The notes under the pieces were generated by a model that saw only the letters and a list, made by a program, of their open reading frames with translations, was not told the DNA's origin and searched no databases. The position numbers were made by a program, and so were the translations under genes. From JABFRJ01 sp031374735 (lineage in GTDB: Bacteria; Pseudomonadota; Alphaproteobacteria; Rhizobiales; Hyphomicrobiaceae), in contig JANMGQ010000129.1 of the NCBI GenBank assembly GCA_031374735.1, positions 1-64,000 on the forward strand: a stretch of 64,000 nucleotides of DNA, written 5' to 3'. Every line of letters starts with the position of its first letter. The first letter of the stretch is position 1. Positions 26,166 to 34,410 of the stretch are shown in pieces.

Positions 26166-26247
26166 GGACGCACCGTAGCATAGCGTATGGGTTTCCGCTG
26201 CGTTTCGCAGCGCAGGCCGTCAGCGATTGCTATCGGGGGTTGGCCCA

Positions 26248-26340
26248 TCAATTGCCCATCGCATCGGAGTTTCCCCATTCTACGATGTCCTCCGGCGACC
26301 AAAGGTCATCCAACGAATCGTTGGGATCTACGAACCACAT
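26248..26340 (-). other. Very short open frame (30 codons), doubtful
   Basis: It starts MWFVDPNDSLDDLWSPEDIV and begins six bases after the stop of the 57-codon frame upstream. The acidic, well-formed composition and close spacing suggest a second small cistron, but nothing about it is recognised. A 7-bp hairpin CGCTGCG-TTT-CGCAGCG lies just beyond (26196-26212). Confidence 0.2.
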
Positions 26341-26346
26341 CTTCCC

Positions 26347-26520
26347 CTAGCTGCCTCCGGGCTGCCAAGGCATCGCCTTCGGCCCGTCCGGCTCCGGTAC
26401 CAGCCATGCGATCGTTTTGCCGTCGGCAACGATCTCTAACGTCTCGCCTTTGGCCCGTGCGCGCTCCGGATCAGCATGGAACGGGGATTGGTCAATACGT
26501 TCCATGTCACACGCCACCAT
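26347..26520 (-). CDS. Possible short Phd/YefM-like antitoxin relic
   Basis: 57 codons from ATG 26520 (or 52 from ATG 26505). The middle, RAKGETLEIVADGKTIAWLV, matches the Phd/YefM consensus in which an AGExIxIxxxGxPVAxLVP strand-turn-strand follows the DNA-binding part. The N-terminal DNA-binding helices are missing or very short. No PIN- or Doc-type toxin is next to it. It may be a degenerate antitoxin or an unrelated small protein. The 26166-26550 gap holds nothing else. Confidence 0.35.
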   Translation of the reverse strand: MVACDMERIDQSPFHADPERARAKGETLEIVADGKTIAWLVPEPDGPKAMPWQPGGS

Positions 26521-26550
26521 GACGCCGCCGCTCCTTGGACAGCCAGGACA

Positions 26551-27381
26551 TCAAGACTGCGCCTCCCGGCAGCGCGCGAGCAGATTGCGCATCGCGGCGG
26601 CGGAAATGCGCGCGCGCTCGTCGGCTGCCATGGTCAGCGGCAATGGCACCTCGACGGACAGCACCACATCAGACGGCAGGGCCGCCATGAGCGCGACGAG
26701 TGGTAACGTGCCCTCACACGGCAACGCACGCCCACCGCGCGCCTCGGTAATGAGCGCTTCCCGTGTTGTCGGGCGGATAGCACCGGCATCGCAAAGTTGC
26801 GCGCTCACGATCTGCGAGCCGGGAATGGCCGCCAGCGTCGACGGCGAACCGCCCGTGCGGTCCAGATGCAGCGCGTCGATCAAGACGCCGCCGTTCGAGC
26901 GCGCGGCCCGGCGCACGACCTCGGCTGCGAGCGGGACCGTGCCAATGGTGCGCCAGCCCATCGCTTCCAGATCGACCCCGAGTCCGAACGTGCCGGCCAA
27001 GTCGCACAGCGCGCCGAACGCGTCCGCCATGCGCCCCATATCGGAGATCTCGCCACAGGCGCTGACACGCTTGGCGCCGAGCGCATGCGCGGCCTCAAAC
27101 ATTGGCGCGAGGGCCGCAACGTCCAGAGTCTCGTCGATGACGACGAACTCGATGTCGTGCACGCCGATGCCTTCGCCCTCGAGGCGTCGCCGCATGTCGC
27201 TGTGGGCGCTGCTGCCGATCGGCAATTCATAATAGGGCGATCCGGGAAATGCCGGGTGCAGACGCAGCCCAACGGTCGCAAAGCCGTGTCGCGCGGCCAG
27301 CATAATGAGATAATGGGGATGCACATCGAGCACGGTGAAGTGTGCAAGCCCGAAGGGCGGATCCTGCTTGCGAATGTGCAT
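26551..27381 (-). CDS. TIM-barrel sugar phosphate isomerase/epimerase-like protein
   Basis: 276-aa AP-endonuclease-2/xylose-isomerase-like TIM barrel. Typical metal-ligand strands are DIEFVVIDE (Glu), VDLEAMGW (Glu), GVLIDALHLDRTGG (Asp, His) and VVLSVEVPLPLT (Glu). Proteins of this family isomerise or dehydrate small hydroxy-acid or sugar substrates in catabolic operons. The start follows the dioxygenase stop by six bases, so the two are in one operon with the TRAP genes. The exact substrate is unknown. Confidence 0.85.
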   Translation of the reverse strand: MHIRKQDPPFGLAHFTVLDVHPHYLIMLAARHGFATVGLRLHPAFPGSPYYELPIGSSAHSDMRRRLEGEGIGVHDIEFVVIDETLDVAALAPMFEAAHALGAKRVSACGEISDMGRMADAFGALCDLAGTFGLGVDLEAMGWRTIGTVPLAAEVVRRAARSNGGVLIDALHLDRTGGSPSTLAAIPGSQIVSAQLCDAGAIRPTTREALITEARGGRALPCEGTLPLVALMAALPSDVVLSVEVPLPLTMAADERARISAAAMRNLLARCREAQS

Positions 27382-27387
27382 GTGATC

Positions 27388-28281
27388 CTACGTGATCGGC
27401 GCCATTGGCAGGCGCGTCGGGCCGGCCTCGAGCTTCAGCGTATGCTCAAGCGTGTACCACGGAGCCCCAACGTCGGGCTCACTTGGATGCGGCTCGTCGT
27501 GGCGTGTGAACTGCCCCAACAGTGCCCGCGTCACGCCGAACTGCACATCCGTGTGCAGGCGCGGATCATCGTCGGCGTAGATCTGCGATGTCAGCACCTT
27601 GAAGCCGGCCTGGACCACCAGCGCATGGATATGGGCCGGGCGGTAAGGATGACGCCCCTGGGCTTCGAGCAGCCGGCCAACCACGCCGTGGGTCGGGATC
27701 GGATAACCGGCAGGCTTGACGGTTCGAAAGGCGACGCAGCCCGAGGCGTCAGTCTCGAATTTGCCGCGCAGGTTCATGTCGGCTTGCGCCTCGTCCTGGT
27801 GCTCGTAGAGGCCGACAGGCGAGGAATGCCAGATGTCGACCTCGGCACCCGCGACCGCGCGGCACTCCTGATCCATGACGCGTAGCGTGACGAACATCTG
27901 AGGGCCCGGCGTGTCGGAGCGTACGATACTGCCGCCGTGTTCGACCCGCGGAGAGTTCATGCGCCAGAAGGGGCCGAGCAGGTTCTGCGACGTCTCGGTG
28001 GCGCCGTTGTCACCGTTGTTGAGCAGGCAGACCAGCGAGGCAACACCGAGCGAGCCAGCCATCAGCACCATCTCGTTGTGGATGTCCGATTTCAGCGCTC
28101 CGATCTCGTTCAAGAGCGCGGTCGCCGTGCGGAATTCCTCCTCCGTCAGTCGGACCTCGCGCACGAAGGCGTGCAGGTGAGCGACCAGCGCCACCATGAT
28201 CTCGCGCAGCCGAGGGTCGCCGGTGCGCGCCATGACCGCCAGCGCGTCACGGGTGACGTCGGCGTGCGCGTCGAGGATCAT
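27388..28281 (-). CDS. Intradiol ring-cleavage dioxygenase (catechol/hydroxyquinol 1,2-dioxygenase type)
   Basis: 297-aa non-haem Fe(III) enzyme opening an aromatic ring between two hydroxyls. The N-terminal helical domain (about 1-95) marks the catechol/hydroxyquinol 1,2-dioxygenase branch rather than protocatechuate 3,4-dioxygenase. The four iron ligands are visible: Tyr159 in VGLYEHQ, Tyr193 in AGYPIP, and His217 and His219 in RPAHIHALV. Downstream enzymes of the ortho pathway (muconate cycloisomerase or maleylacetate reductase) are not nearby. It is coupled to the TIM-barrel gene and the TRAP transporter, which suggests uptake and cleavage of one aromatic acid or its product. Confidence 0.9.
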   Translation of the reverse strand: MILDAHADVTRDALAVMARTGDPRLREIMVALVAHLHAFVREVRLTEEEFRTATALLNEIGALKSDIHNEMVLMAGSLGVASLVCLLNNGDNGATETSQNLLGPFWRMNSPRVEHGGSIVRSDTPGPQMFVTLRVMDQECRAVAGAEVDIWHSSPVGLYEHQDEAQADMNLRGKFETDASGCVAFRTVKPAGYPIPTHGVVGRLLEAQGRHPYRPAHIHALVVQAGFKVLTSQIYADDDPRLHTDVQFGVTRALLGQFTRHDEPHPSEPDVGAPWYTLEHTLKLEAGPTRLPMAPIT

Positions 28282-28298
28282 GTGTCGCCCTGCTGCGG

Positions 28299-29627
28299 CT
28301 AGATCGTGCCCGTCTTGTACCCAAACAGCTTCGGCACATACAGAACGATCTCGGGAAAGAGGATCATCGCGAACAGCGCGATGACGAGCACCAGGATGAA
28401 GCCCCAGATTTCGCTGATCATCTCCTTCAAGGGAATGCCGGTGATGGCATTCACGACGAACAGCAGCACGCCATAGGGCGGCGTAATCAGCCCGATCATG
28501 CAGTTGACCACGGCGACCACGCCGAAATGTACGAGGTCGATGCCGAGCTTTTTGCAGGTCGGAATGAACAGCGGAATGATGACCAGAATGATCGTCGACG
28601 CATCTAACAGACAGCCGAGGATCAGGAACAGCACGTTGACGAGCAGCAGGAACACCAGCGGGGTGACATTCAGGCTCTCCATCAACACAGTGACTTTGCT
28701 CGGGATGTTTTCCGAGGCAATGATGTAGTTGAAGATCATCGACGCGCCGATGACGAGGCCGACGGCAGCTGTTGACTTGCCGCTTTCAGCGAACACATCG
28801 CGCAGCGACTTCCAGCCGAGCGCGCGATACAGCAATGTCGACACCAGCAAGGCGTAAAGTGCCGCCAGCGCCGCTGCCTCGGTTGGTGTGACGAAGCCGC
28901 CGAGTGCGGGAATGATGTATTCCGCATAGATGCAGAACAGCAGGAACAGCGGCATGAACAGGGCCGGCAACGCCTGCAGCGTGAGCCGCGGAAGTTCGCG
29001 CAACGGTACCGATTTCTCGACTGGGAAATTGCGCTTAACGGCCACGCGCCAGTTATAAAACATGAGCACGATGCCCATGATCACGCCGGGCACCAGGCCG
29101 CCGATGAACAGGTAGCCGATGGAGGCATTCGAGACGAGCGCGTACATCACCATGGGGATCGACGGCGGAATAATCGGGCCGATGGTGGCGGCGGCGCCCG
29201 TGATGGCCGCCGCATAACCACGCGAATAGGCGCCGGTCTTGGTCATCATGGGGATGATGATCTTGCCGAGACCGACGGCATCGGCCACGGCCGAGCCCGA
29301 CATACCCGCGAAAATCATGTTCGAGACGACGTTGACATGGCCGAGGCCGCCCCGAAACCGGCCGACGAGCGCGATGCAGAATTTCAATAGACGGTCGCTC
29401 AGCGAGCCGGCGTTCATGATGTTGGCGGCCAGAATAAACAGCGGGATCGCGAGCAGCAGCGGGCTATCGTAGAGGTTCTGGATCATCTGCTCGGCGGCAA
29501 GACCGAGATCCTGGCCCTTGAGCAGCAGATAGACGACCGCTGCGCAGATCATGGCGAGCGAGATCGGCGCACCAAGCAGGCACAAGAAAACAAGAGCAAT
29601 GAGGCAGGCGCCGAAGGGGCCGATCAT
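28299..29627 (-). CDS. dctM: TRAP transporter large permease (DctM)
   Basis: 442-aa protein with about twelve hydrophobic spans, the sodium-coupled translocation subunit of a TRAP importer. Typical stretches are GMSGSAVADAVGLGKIIIPMM, shortened here from the conserved DctM core, and IPPSIPMVMYALVSNASIGYLFIGG. The ATG overlaps the DctQ stop by four bases. It precedes the dioxygenase gene by 17 bases. Confidence 0.96.
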   Translation of the reverse strand: MIGPFGACLIALVFLCLLGAPISLAMICAAVVYLLLKGQDLGLAAEQMIQNLYDSPLLLAIPLFILAANIMNAGSLSDRLLKFCIALVGRFRGGLGHVNVVSNMIFAGMSGSAVADAVGLGKIIIPMMTKTGAYSRGYAAAITGAAATIGPIIPPSIPMVMYALVSNASIGYLFIGGLVPGVIMGIVLMFYNWRVAVKRNFPVEKSVPLRELPRLTLQALPALFMPLFLLFCIYAEYIIPALGGFVTPTEAAALAALYALLVSTLLYRALGWKSLRDVFAESGKSTAAVGLVIGASMIFNYIIASENIPSKVTVLMESLNVTPLVFLLLVNVLFLILGCLLDASTIILVIIPLFIPTCKKLGIDLVHFGVVAVVNCMIGLITPPYGVLLFVVNAITGIPLKEMISEIWGFILVLVIALFAMILFPEIVLYVPKLFGYKTGTI

Positions 29628-30169
29628 GAGTGGCCACCCTCGTGCACAATCGCAGGCGGATCGAGATCTTCAGGTGTCGCGCCCATCATCAGTCGCACCG
29701 CGCGGATGCCGTAGCGCAACATGACAGCGCCAGCGAACAGCAGATAAATGGCGTAGATATGCGCGATCAGGATGGGCTTATCGTTTGAGAACGGCCATTT
29801 GAGCGTCGCATTTGGTTTTCCAAAGCGATGGAGGACCGACAGGTACTCCCACACAGCCGGCAGCGAATAGAGAAAGAACCCGACGATCGCCAGCGATGTG
29901 ATGATCGACATGATGCGGCGCGGACCCACGCCGAACAGATTGTAAACGGTATCGAATTTGACGTGGTCGCTTTCAATGAGTGCCACGCCGCCGCCGAACA
30001 AGACGACCCAAACGAAAACGCTGGATGTGAGATCCTGCGTCCAGATGTAGGGAGTGACAAGCTTAAATTTCGCCATGTACCGCATGGCGATCTGGACAAT
30101 AAAAGTGACGAACATCACCGCCATCAAGAGAGCGATAAAGTCGTCCGCACGCCGTTGAAAAAAGCGCAT
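29624..30169 (-). CDS. dctQ: TRAP transporter small permease (DctQ)
   Basis: 181-aa four-span membrane subunit. WTQDLTSSVFVWVVLFGGGVAL near the middle is the characteristic E/D-x-x-x-R/S-x-x-F/W-W segment of DctQ proteins. The ATG at 30169 has GGTGGGG six bases upstream; an in-frame ATG at 30187 has no such site. It lies between dctP and dctM in the usual order. Confidence 0.92.
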   Translation of the reverse strand: MRFFQRRADDFIALLMAVMFVTFIVQIAMRYMAKFKLVTPYIWTQDLTSSVFVWVVLFGGGVALIESDHVKFDTVYNLFGVGPRRIMSIITSLAIVGFFLYSLPAVWEYLSVLHRFGKPNATLKWPFSNDKPILIAHIYAIYLLFAGAVMLRYGIRAVRLMMGATPEDLDPPAIVHEGGHS

Positions 30170-30253
30170 GTCAGCCCCACCGGACATGAAAAAAAACAAA
30201 ACCCGATGCCGCTTCCCCCCGGAGCACGGCATCGGGCAACACGGTTCCGTCGT

Positions 30254-31240
30254 TCACTTCACCGCGTTGATCTTGTCGATCAGACCTGCCGGCCAGTCCT
30301 TGGCGAACTTGGAGGCGAGGTAATCCTTCTGCACCTTGGTGCGGAACGCTTCGAGGTCAGGGACATAAACTTTCAAGCCCTTTTCCTTCATGAACGCTTC
30401 GAGTTCGCCCTCAAGCTTCAGCTGGGCCTGACGGGCTGATTCGGCCGCGTCGTCCGAGGCCTTCTGCAGCGTGGCCTGCTGTGCTGGCGTGAACTTGTCC
30501 CAGACCTTCTTGGAAAAGGCGACGTAGTTCTGGTCGACGAGGTGCGAGGTCAGCACGATCTGCTTGGTCACCTCGAAGAACTTGCTGTCACGCACGGTCG
30601 GCAGGGGGTTGTCCTGGCCATCGACAGCGCCGGTTTGCAGGGCGGTGTAAACCTCGCCAAAGGCCATTGGCACCGGGCTCGCGCCCAAGGCGGTGCCAAG
30701 GAACAACCAGGCCTCGGTGCCCGGCATGCGCAGGCGGATACCGGCAAGATCAGCTGGTGTCTTGATTTCCTTCTCGGTGCGCAGGTTCACCTGGCGGCGG
30801 CCAAGATACATGACCGACAGCAGCTTCACACTGAGCTTATCTTCAGTCTGCTTCTTCAGGTCGTCCATGAGGGCGTTGGAGAACACCTTCTTCTGGTGAT
30901 CGGCGTCGCGCAGCAGATAGCCGGCGGTGAAAATCGACCAGCCCGGAATGAGCTGTGCCAATTCCTGTGGCGAGGTGATGGACATTTCGAGGTTGCCGCG
31001 TGCGATCGCCTCGAGCTCTGTTCCCTGCTTGAACAGCGTGGCGTTGTAATGCCCTTTGAAATCAGCGAAATCCTTCACAGCTGGGCCAAAGATCGAGTCC
31101 ATGCCGACAGCGCGCTGATCGGTCTGGGTCATCGGCGCAGACAAACGTAGCTCGACTTTTTGGGCGACGGCCGAAGTGGCTGTAAGCGCGGTGAGAGCGA
31201 GGCCGCCCGCGACAGCGCGGCGGGTGAACGAAAGTGTCAT
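30254..31240 (-). CDS. dctP: TRAP transporter solute-binding protein (DctP)
   Basis: 328-aa periplasmic binding protein with a signal peptide carrying a twin arginine (SFTRRAVAGGLALTALTATS). The ligand-binding arginine lies in the segment DLAGIRLRMPGTEAW, the typical LRxP/MPG motif that contacts the carboxylate of the substrate. ATG 31240 has GGAGGATACC upstream. It is first of dctPQM, the dioxygenase and the TIM-barrel gene. The substrate is presumably an organic or aromatic acid. Confidence 0.95.
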   Translation of the reverse strand: MTLSFTRRAVAGGLALTALTATSAVAQKVELRLSAPMTQTDQRAVGMDSIFGPAVKDFADFKGHYNATLFKQGTELEAIARGNLEMSITSPQELAQLIPGWSIFTAGYLLRDADHQKKVFSNALMDDLKKQTEDKLSVKLLSVMYLGRRQVNLRTEKEIKTPADLAGIRLRMPGTEAWLFLGTALGASPVPMAFGEVYTALQTGAVDGQDNPLPTVRDSKFFEVTKQIVLTSHLVDQNYVAFSKKVWDKFTPAQQATLQKASDDAAESARQAQLKLEGELEAFMKEKGLKVYVPDLEAFRTKVQKDYLASKFAKDWPAGLIDKINAVK

Positions 31241-31313
31241 AGAGGTATCCTCCCAGATTTTGCCGGCCATACTCATCGGGCTAGATTTCTTGGCCAGATT
31301 TTTCCTGCACGTT

Positions 31314-31344
31314 GTACGAACCGGTTAATTGCGTCAAGTCGTAC
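31314..31344. promoter_or_regulatory. Inverted repeat upstream of dctP, candidate TetR operator
   Basis: GTACGA (31314-31319) and TCGTAC (31339-31344) form an inverted pair around an AACCGGTT palindrome. The sequence ACCGGTTAATT recurs in altered form as ACTGGTTAGTT (32053-32063) upstream of the tetR gene. This is what an autoregulating TetR protein controlling both transcripts would need. Confidence 0.4.
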
Positions 31345-31345
31345 G

Positions 31346-32020
31346 TTAGGGGCGGGCATATCGCAGCACCGTATCGATGACCTGCGCACGACGCACGGCC
31401 AGCGCTGCTGGCGTCTCCATATCCGTCTTGAAGATGGCGGAAAACGTAGCCCGGTTCGACACATTGAAGAAAGACAAAGCGCTGATCGTCATATGCAGGC
31501 CGATCGGGTCGAGTGGTTTGCGAAACACTCCCGCCTTCTGGCCGCGCGTGATGATGCGTGCCAGACCGTCGATCGCCCCGGCGTTCATCTTCTGTATCAC
31601 GCGCGAGCGCTTCAGATGCGCGGCATCATGAATGTTTTCGTTCATGATCAGGCGCACGAAATCCACGTTCGCGTTCTGGTAGTCGAAGGTGAAAGCGACG
31701 AGTGTGGTCAAGGCCTGGATGGGATCGAGACCATCAAGCTCTAGCGTCTTCTCAAGCTCACGGATGCCGCCGTACACGTCTTCAAGTACAGCGATATAGA
31801 GGCGCTCTTTGTCGCCAAAGTAATAGTAGATCATGCGCTTTGAGGTGCGCGTCGCTGCCGCAATCTGGTCGACGCGGGCGCCTGAGAAGCCTTTGCGCGA
31901 GAACTCTTTTCGCGCAACCGCAAGGATGTCGCGTTTGACACCTTCGGGGTCTTGAACGCGCGCCGCGCGGACCGGTTTGTCGTCCACGGCACTGCGATCG
32001 GCGGGGCGGGCGGCGGACAT
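31346..32020 (-). CDS. TetR family transcriptional regulator
   Basis: 224-aa regulator. The N-terminal HTH reads DILAVARKEFSRKGFSGARV, then DQIAAATRTSKRMIYYYFGD, the classic TetR domain. The C-terminal ligand domain resembles the TetR_C_2/RutR-like group (NENIHDAAHLKRS). ATG 32020 has GAGGTG just upstream and is preferred to a GTG five codons earlier. It lies directly upstream of dctP in the same direction. It is probably the local regulator of the aromatic-acid operon. Confidence 0.9.
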   Translation of the reverse strand: MSAARPADRSAVDDKPVRAARVQDPEGVKRDILAVARKEFSRKGFSGARVDQIAAATRTSKRMIYYYFGDKERLYIAVLEDVYGGIRELEKTLELDGLDPIQALTTLVAFTFDYQNANVDFVRLIMNENIHDAAHLKRSRVIQKMNAGAIDGLARIITRGQKAGVFRKPLDPIGLHMTISALSFFNVSNRATFSAIFKTDMETPAALAVRRAQVIDTVLRYARP

Positions 32021-32190
32021 CAGCACCTCAGGCACACGTAGCGTGCCGATGTACTGGTTAGTTCATTGACCATAGCTTGCCAAGGGCAGCCCGCCCCTCA
32101 TGCCCCTCATGCATCGACGCGATGGTCGCGGCGCACCTGACTGGATTCGCCACACTGGCCTCCGACGTTGCAAGATTGTATCGCTGCGTC

Positions 32191-33156
32191 ATGACCACGC
32201 CGATCGAATCAGCACTTCGCACCCTCGATGTCGAACGCGAGGGGCTCGACGCTTTGCGGGCAGCCTTTGCTGATGACCTCGGGGCGGCCTTTGCCAAGGC
32301 CGTTGCAGCCATTGCTGCCGCAAAGGGTCGCGTGATCGTCTCCGGCATCGGCAAGAGCGGGCATGTCGGCCAGAAGATCGCGGCCACATTTGCCTCCACG
32401 GGCACGCCCGCGTTCTTCGTTCACCCCTCCGAGGCGAGCCACGGCGACCTTGGTATGGTGACCCGCGACGACGCCATCCTGGCGCTGTCGTGGTCCGGCG
32501 AGACGGTGGAACTCGGCAACATCATCGCGTATTCCCGTCGCTTTGACGTGCCGCTGATCGCGATCACGTCAAGCAGCACCAGTGCGCTCGGCAAACAGGC
32601 TGACGTGGTGCTACAGCTGCCAAAGGTGAAAGAGGCCTGCCCGCACGGCCTCGCGCCGACCACGTCGACGACCATGCAACTCGTCATAGGAGACGCGCTG
32701 GCGGTCGCCTTGCTGGAAGCCAAAGGCTTTTCTGCACACGATTTCAAGGTGTTTCACCCTGGCGGCAAGTTGGGTGCGTCGCTGAAATATGTGTCGGATC
32801 TCATGCATACCGGTGAGGCGATGCCGCTCGTGCCGGAAGCGGCGCCCATGAGCGACGTGATCCTGGCGATCTCGACCAAGAGTCTCGGGTGCGTTGGCGT
32901 GTTGGATCCTGCGGGACGACTTGCCGGCATGATCACGGATGGCGACTTGCGGCGCCATATGAGCCGCGATCTGATGGCCCTGTCGGCAGGGCAGATCATG
33001 ACCCGCAACCCGAACACGCTGACGCGTGATGTGCTGGCGTCCAAGGCGCTCGAGCAGTTCAATGCCAAAAAGCGCACGCAGATGTTTATCGTCGAAAATG
33101 GCACGCCGCTCGGCGTGCTGCATGTGCACGATCTGCTGCGCGCGGGCGTCGCTTGA
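32191..33156 (+). CDS. kdsD: Arabinose-5-phosphate isomerase (KpsF/GutQ family)
   Basis: 321-aa enzyme converting ribulose 5-phosphate to arabinose 5-phosphate, the first step to KDO for lipopolysaccharide. The SIS domain (about 35-180) has VSGIGKSGHVGQKIAATFASTG in its opening, then HPSEASHGDLGMV and SWSGETVEL. Two CBS domains follow (about 205-320). ATG 32191 begins the conserved N-terminus; a longer frame upstream has no family similarity. kdsA, kdsC and kdsB are not nearby. Confidence 0.93.
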   Translation: MTTPIESALRTLDVEREGLDALRAAFADDLGAAFAKAVAAIAAAKGRVIVSGIGKSGHVGQKIAATFASTGTPAFFVHPSEASHGDLGMVTRDDAILALSWSGETVELGNIIAYSRRFDVPLIAITSSSTSALGKQADVVLQLPKVKEACPHGLAPTTSTTMQLVIGDALAVALLEAKGFSAHDFKVFHPGGKLGASLKYVSDLMHTGEAMPLVPEAAPMSDVILAISTKSLGCVGVLDPAGRLAGMITDGDLRRHMSRDLMALSAGQIMTRNPNTLTRDVLASKALEQFNAKKRTQMFIVENGTPLGVLHVHDLLRAGVA

Positions 33157-33316
33157 AATGTGCATGATCCCTGCACGTCCCGCGCACCCTGTTGTCTTGT
33201 TTGCCGCATCACGGCATAGAGCGCGCAAACCGGTGCGGCGCGCCTTTTGCTAGTCCGGTCGCCATTCTGACCGCCGACGGTGTCCGCCGGCCGTCAACCA
33301 TCCCTAGGAGATCCCC

Positions 33317-34324
33317 ATGACTGTCCGCGTCGCCATCAACGGCTTTGGCCGCATCGGCCGCAATGTGCTGCGCGCCATCCTGGAGAGCGGCCGTACCGAC
33401 ATCGAAGTCGTGGCGATCAACGATCTCGGCCCGGTCGAGACCAACGCGCACTTGCTGCGCTTTGACAGTGTGCACGGTCGCTTCCCGCATACCGTCGTGG
33501 TTAAGGGCGACACCATCGATGTCGGCCGCGGTCCCATCAAGGTGACGGCAGAGCGCGACCCGGCCAAGCTGCCGCACGCCGCCATGAAGGTCGACGTCGC
33601 CTTGGAATGCACCGGCATCTTCACGAGCAAGGAAAAGGCCGCGGCGCACCTGACCGCCGGCGCCAAGCGCGTGCTGGTCTCGGCTCCCTGCGATGGCGCA
33701 GACTTGACGGTCGTGTTCGGCGTCAACCACGACAAGATCACCAAGCAACACCTGGTGCTCTCGAACGCCTCGTGCACGACCAACTGCCTCGCCCCCGTCG
33801 CCAAGGTGCTCAATGACGCCGTCGGCATCGACAAGGGCTTCATGACCACAATCCACGCCTACACGGGCGACCAGCCGACGCTCGACACGATGCACAAGGA
33901 TCACTATCGCGGCCGCGCGGCCGCCCTGTCGATGATCCCGACCACCACAGGCGCCGCCAAGGCCGTTGGCCTTGTCCTGCCGGAACTCAACGGCAAACTC
34001 GACGGCACCTCGATCCGCGTGCCTGTCCCGAACGTCTCGGTGGTCGACTTCAAGTTCATCGCCAAGAAGAAGACGTCGGTCGCCGAGATCAACGAGGCGA
34101 TCCTGGCTGCGTCGAAAGGCGCCCTGAAGGGCATCCTCGGCACCACCGATCAGCCGAACGTGTCGATGGACTTTAACCACGATCCGCATTCGTCGATCTT
34201 CCACCTCGACCAGACCAAGGTCATGGACGGCACCCTGGTGCGCGTGCTGTCCTGGTATGACAACGAGTGGGGCTTCTCGAACCGCATGAGCGACACGGCT
34301 GTGGCGCTGGCGAAGATGATTTGA
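33317..34324 (+). CDS. gap: Glyceraldehyde-3-phosphate dehydrogenase
   Basis: 335-aa glycolytic/gluconeogenic enzyme. It begins MTVRVAINGFGRIGRNVLRA; Asp37 in VVAINDLG fits an NAD-binding enzyme. The catalytic Cys153 stands in SNASCTTNCLAP, and the later WYDNEWGFSNRM is invariant. CTAGGAGATCC provides a good ribosome-binding site. It stands alone with its own terminator; pgk and tkt, frequent partners in related genomes, are not in the window. Confidence 0.98.
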   Translation: MTVRVAINGFGRIGRNVLRAILESGRTDIEVVAINDLGPVETNAHLLRFDSVHGRFPHTVVVKGDTIDVGRGPIKVTAERDPAKLPHAAMKVDVALECTGIFTSKEKAAAHLTAGAKRVLVSAPCDGADLTVVFGVNHDKITKQHLVLSNASCTTNCLAPVAKVLNDAVGIDKGFMTTIHAYTGDQPTLDTMHKDHYRGRAAALSMIPTTTGAAKAVGLVLPELNGKLDGTSIRVPVPNVSVVDFKFIAKKKTSVAEINEAILAASKGALKGILGTTDQPNVSMDFNHDPHSSIFHLDQTKVMDGTLVRVLSWYDNEWGFSNRMSDTAVALAKMI

Positions 34325-34351
34325 GGCGTTAACGCTGAACGCTGGTTTATG

Positions 34352-34387
34352 AGAAGCCTCGATCCTGTTGCCGGGATCGGGGCTTCT
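34352..34387 (+). terminator. Terminator of gap
   Basis: AGAAGCCTCGATCC - TGTTGCC - GGATCGGGGCTTCT followed by TTC, a 14-pair stem with one G-T pair. It lies 27 bases behind the gap stop and could also act on the convergent Sel1-protein gene. Confidence 0.8.
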
Positions 34388-34410
34388 TTCATGGGCAGCG
34401 CGGCCCGCGA

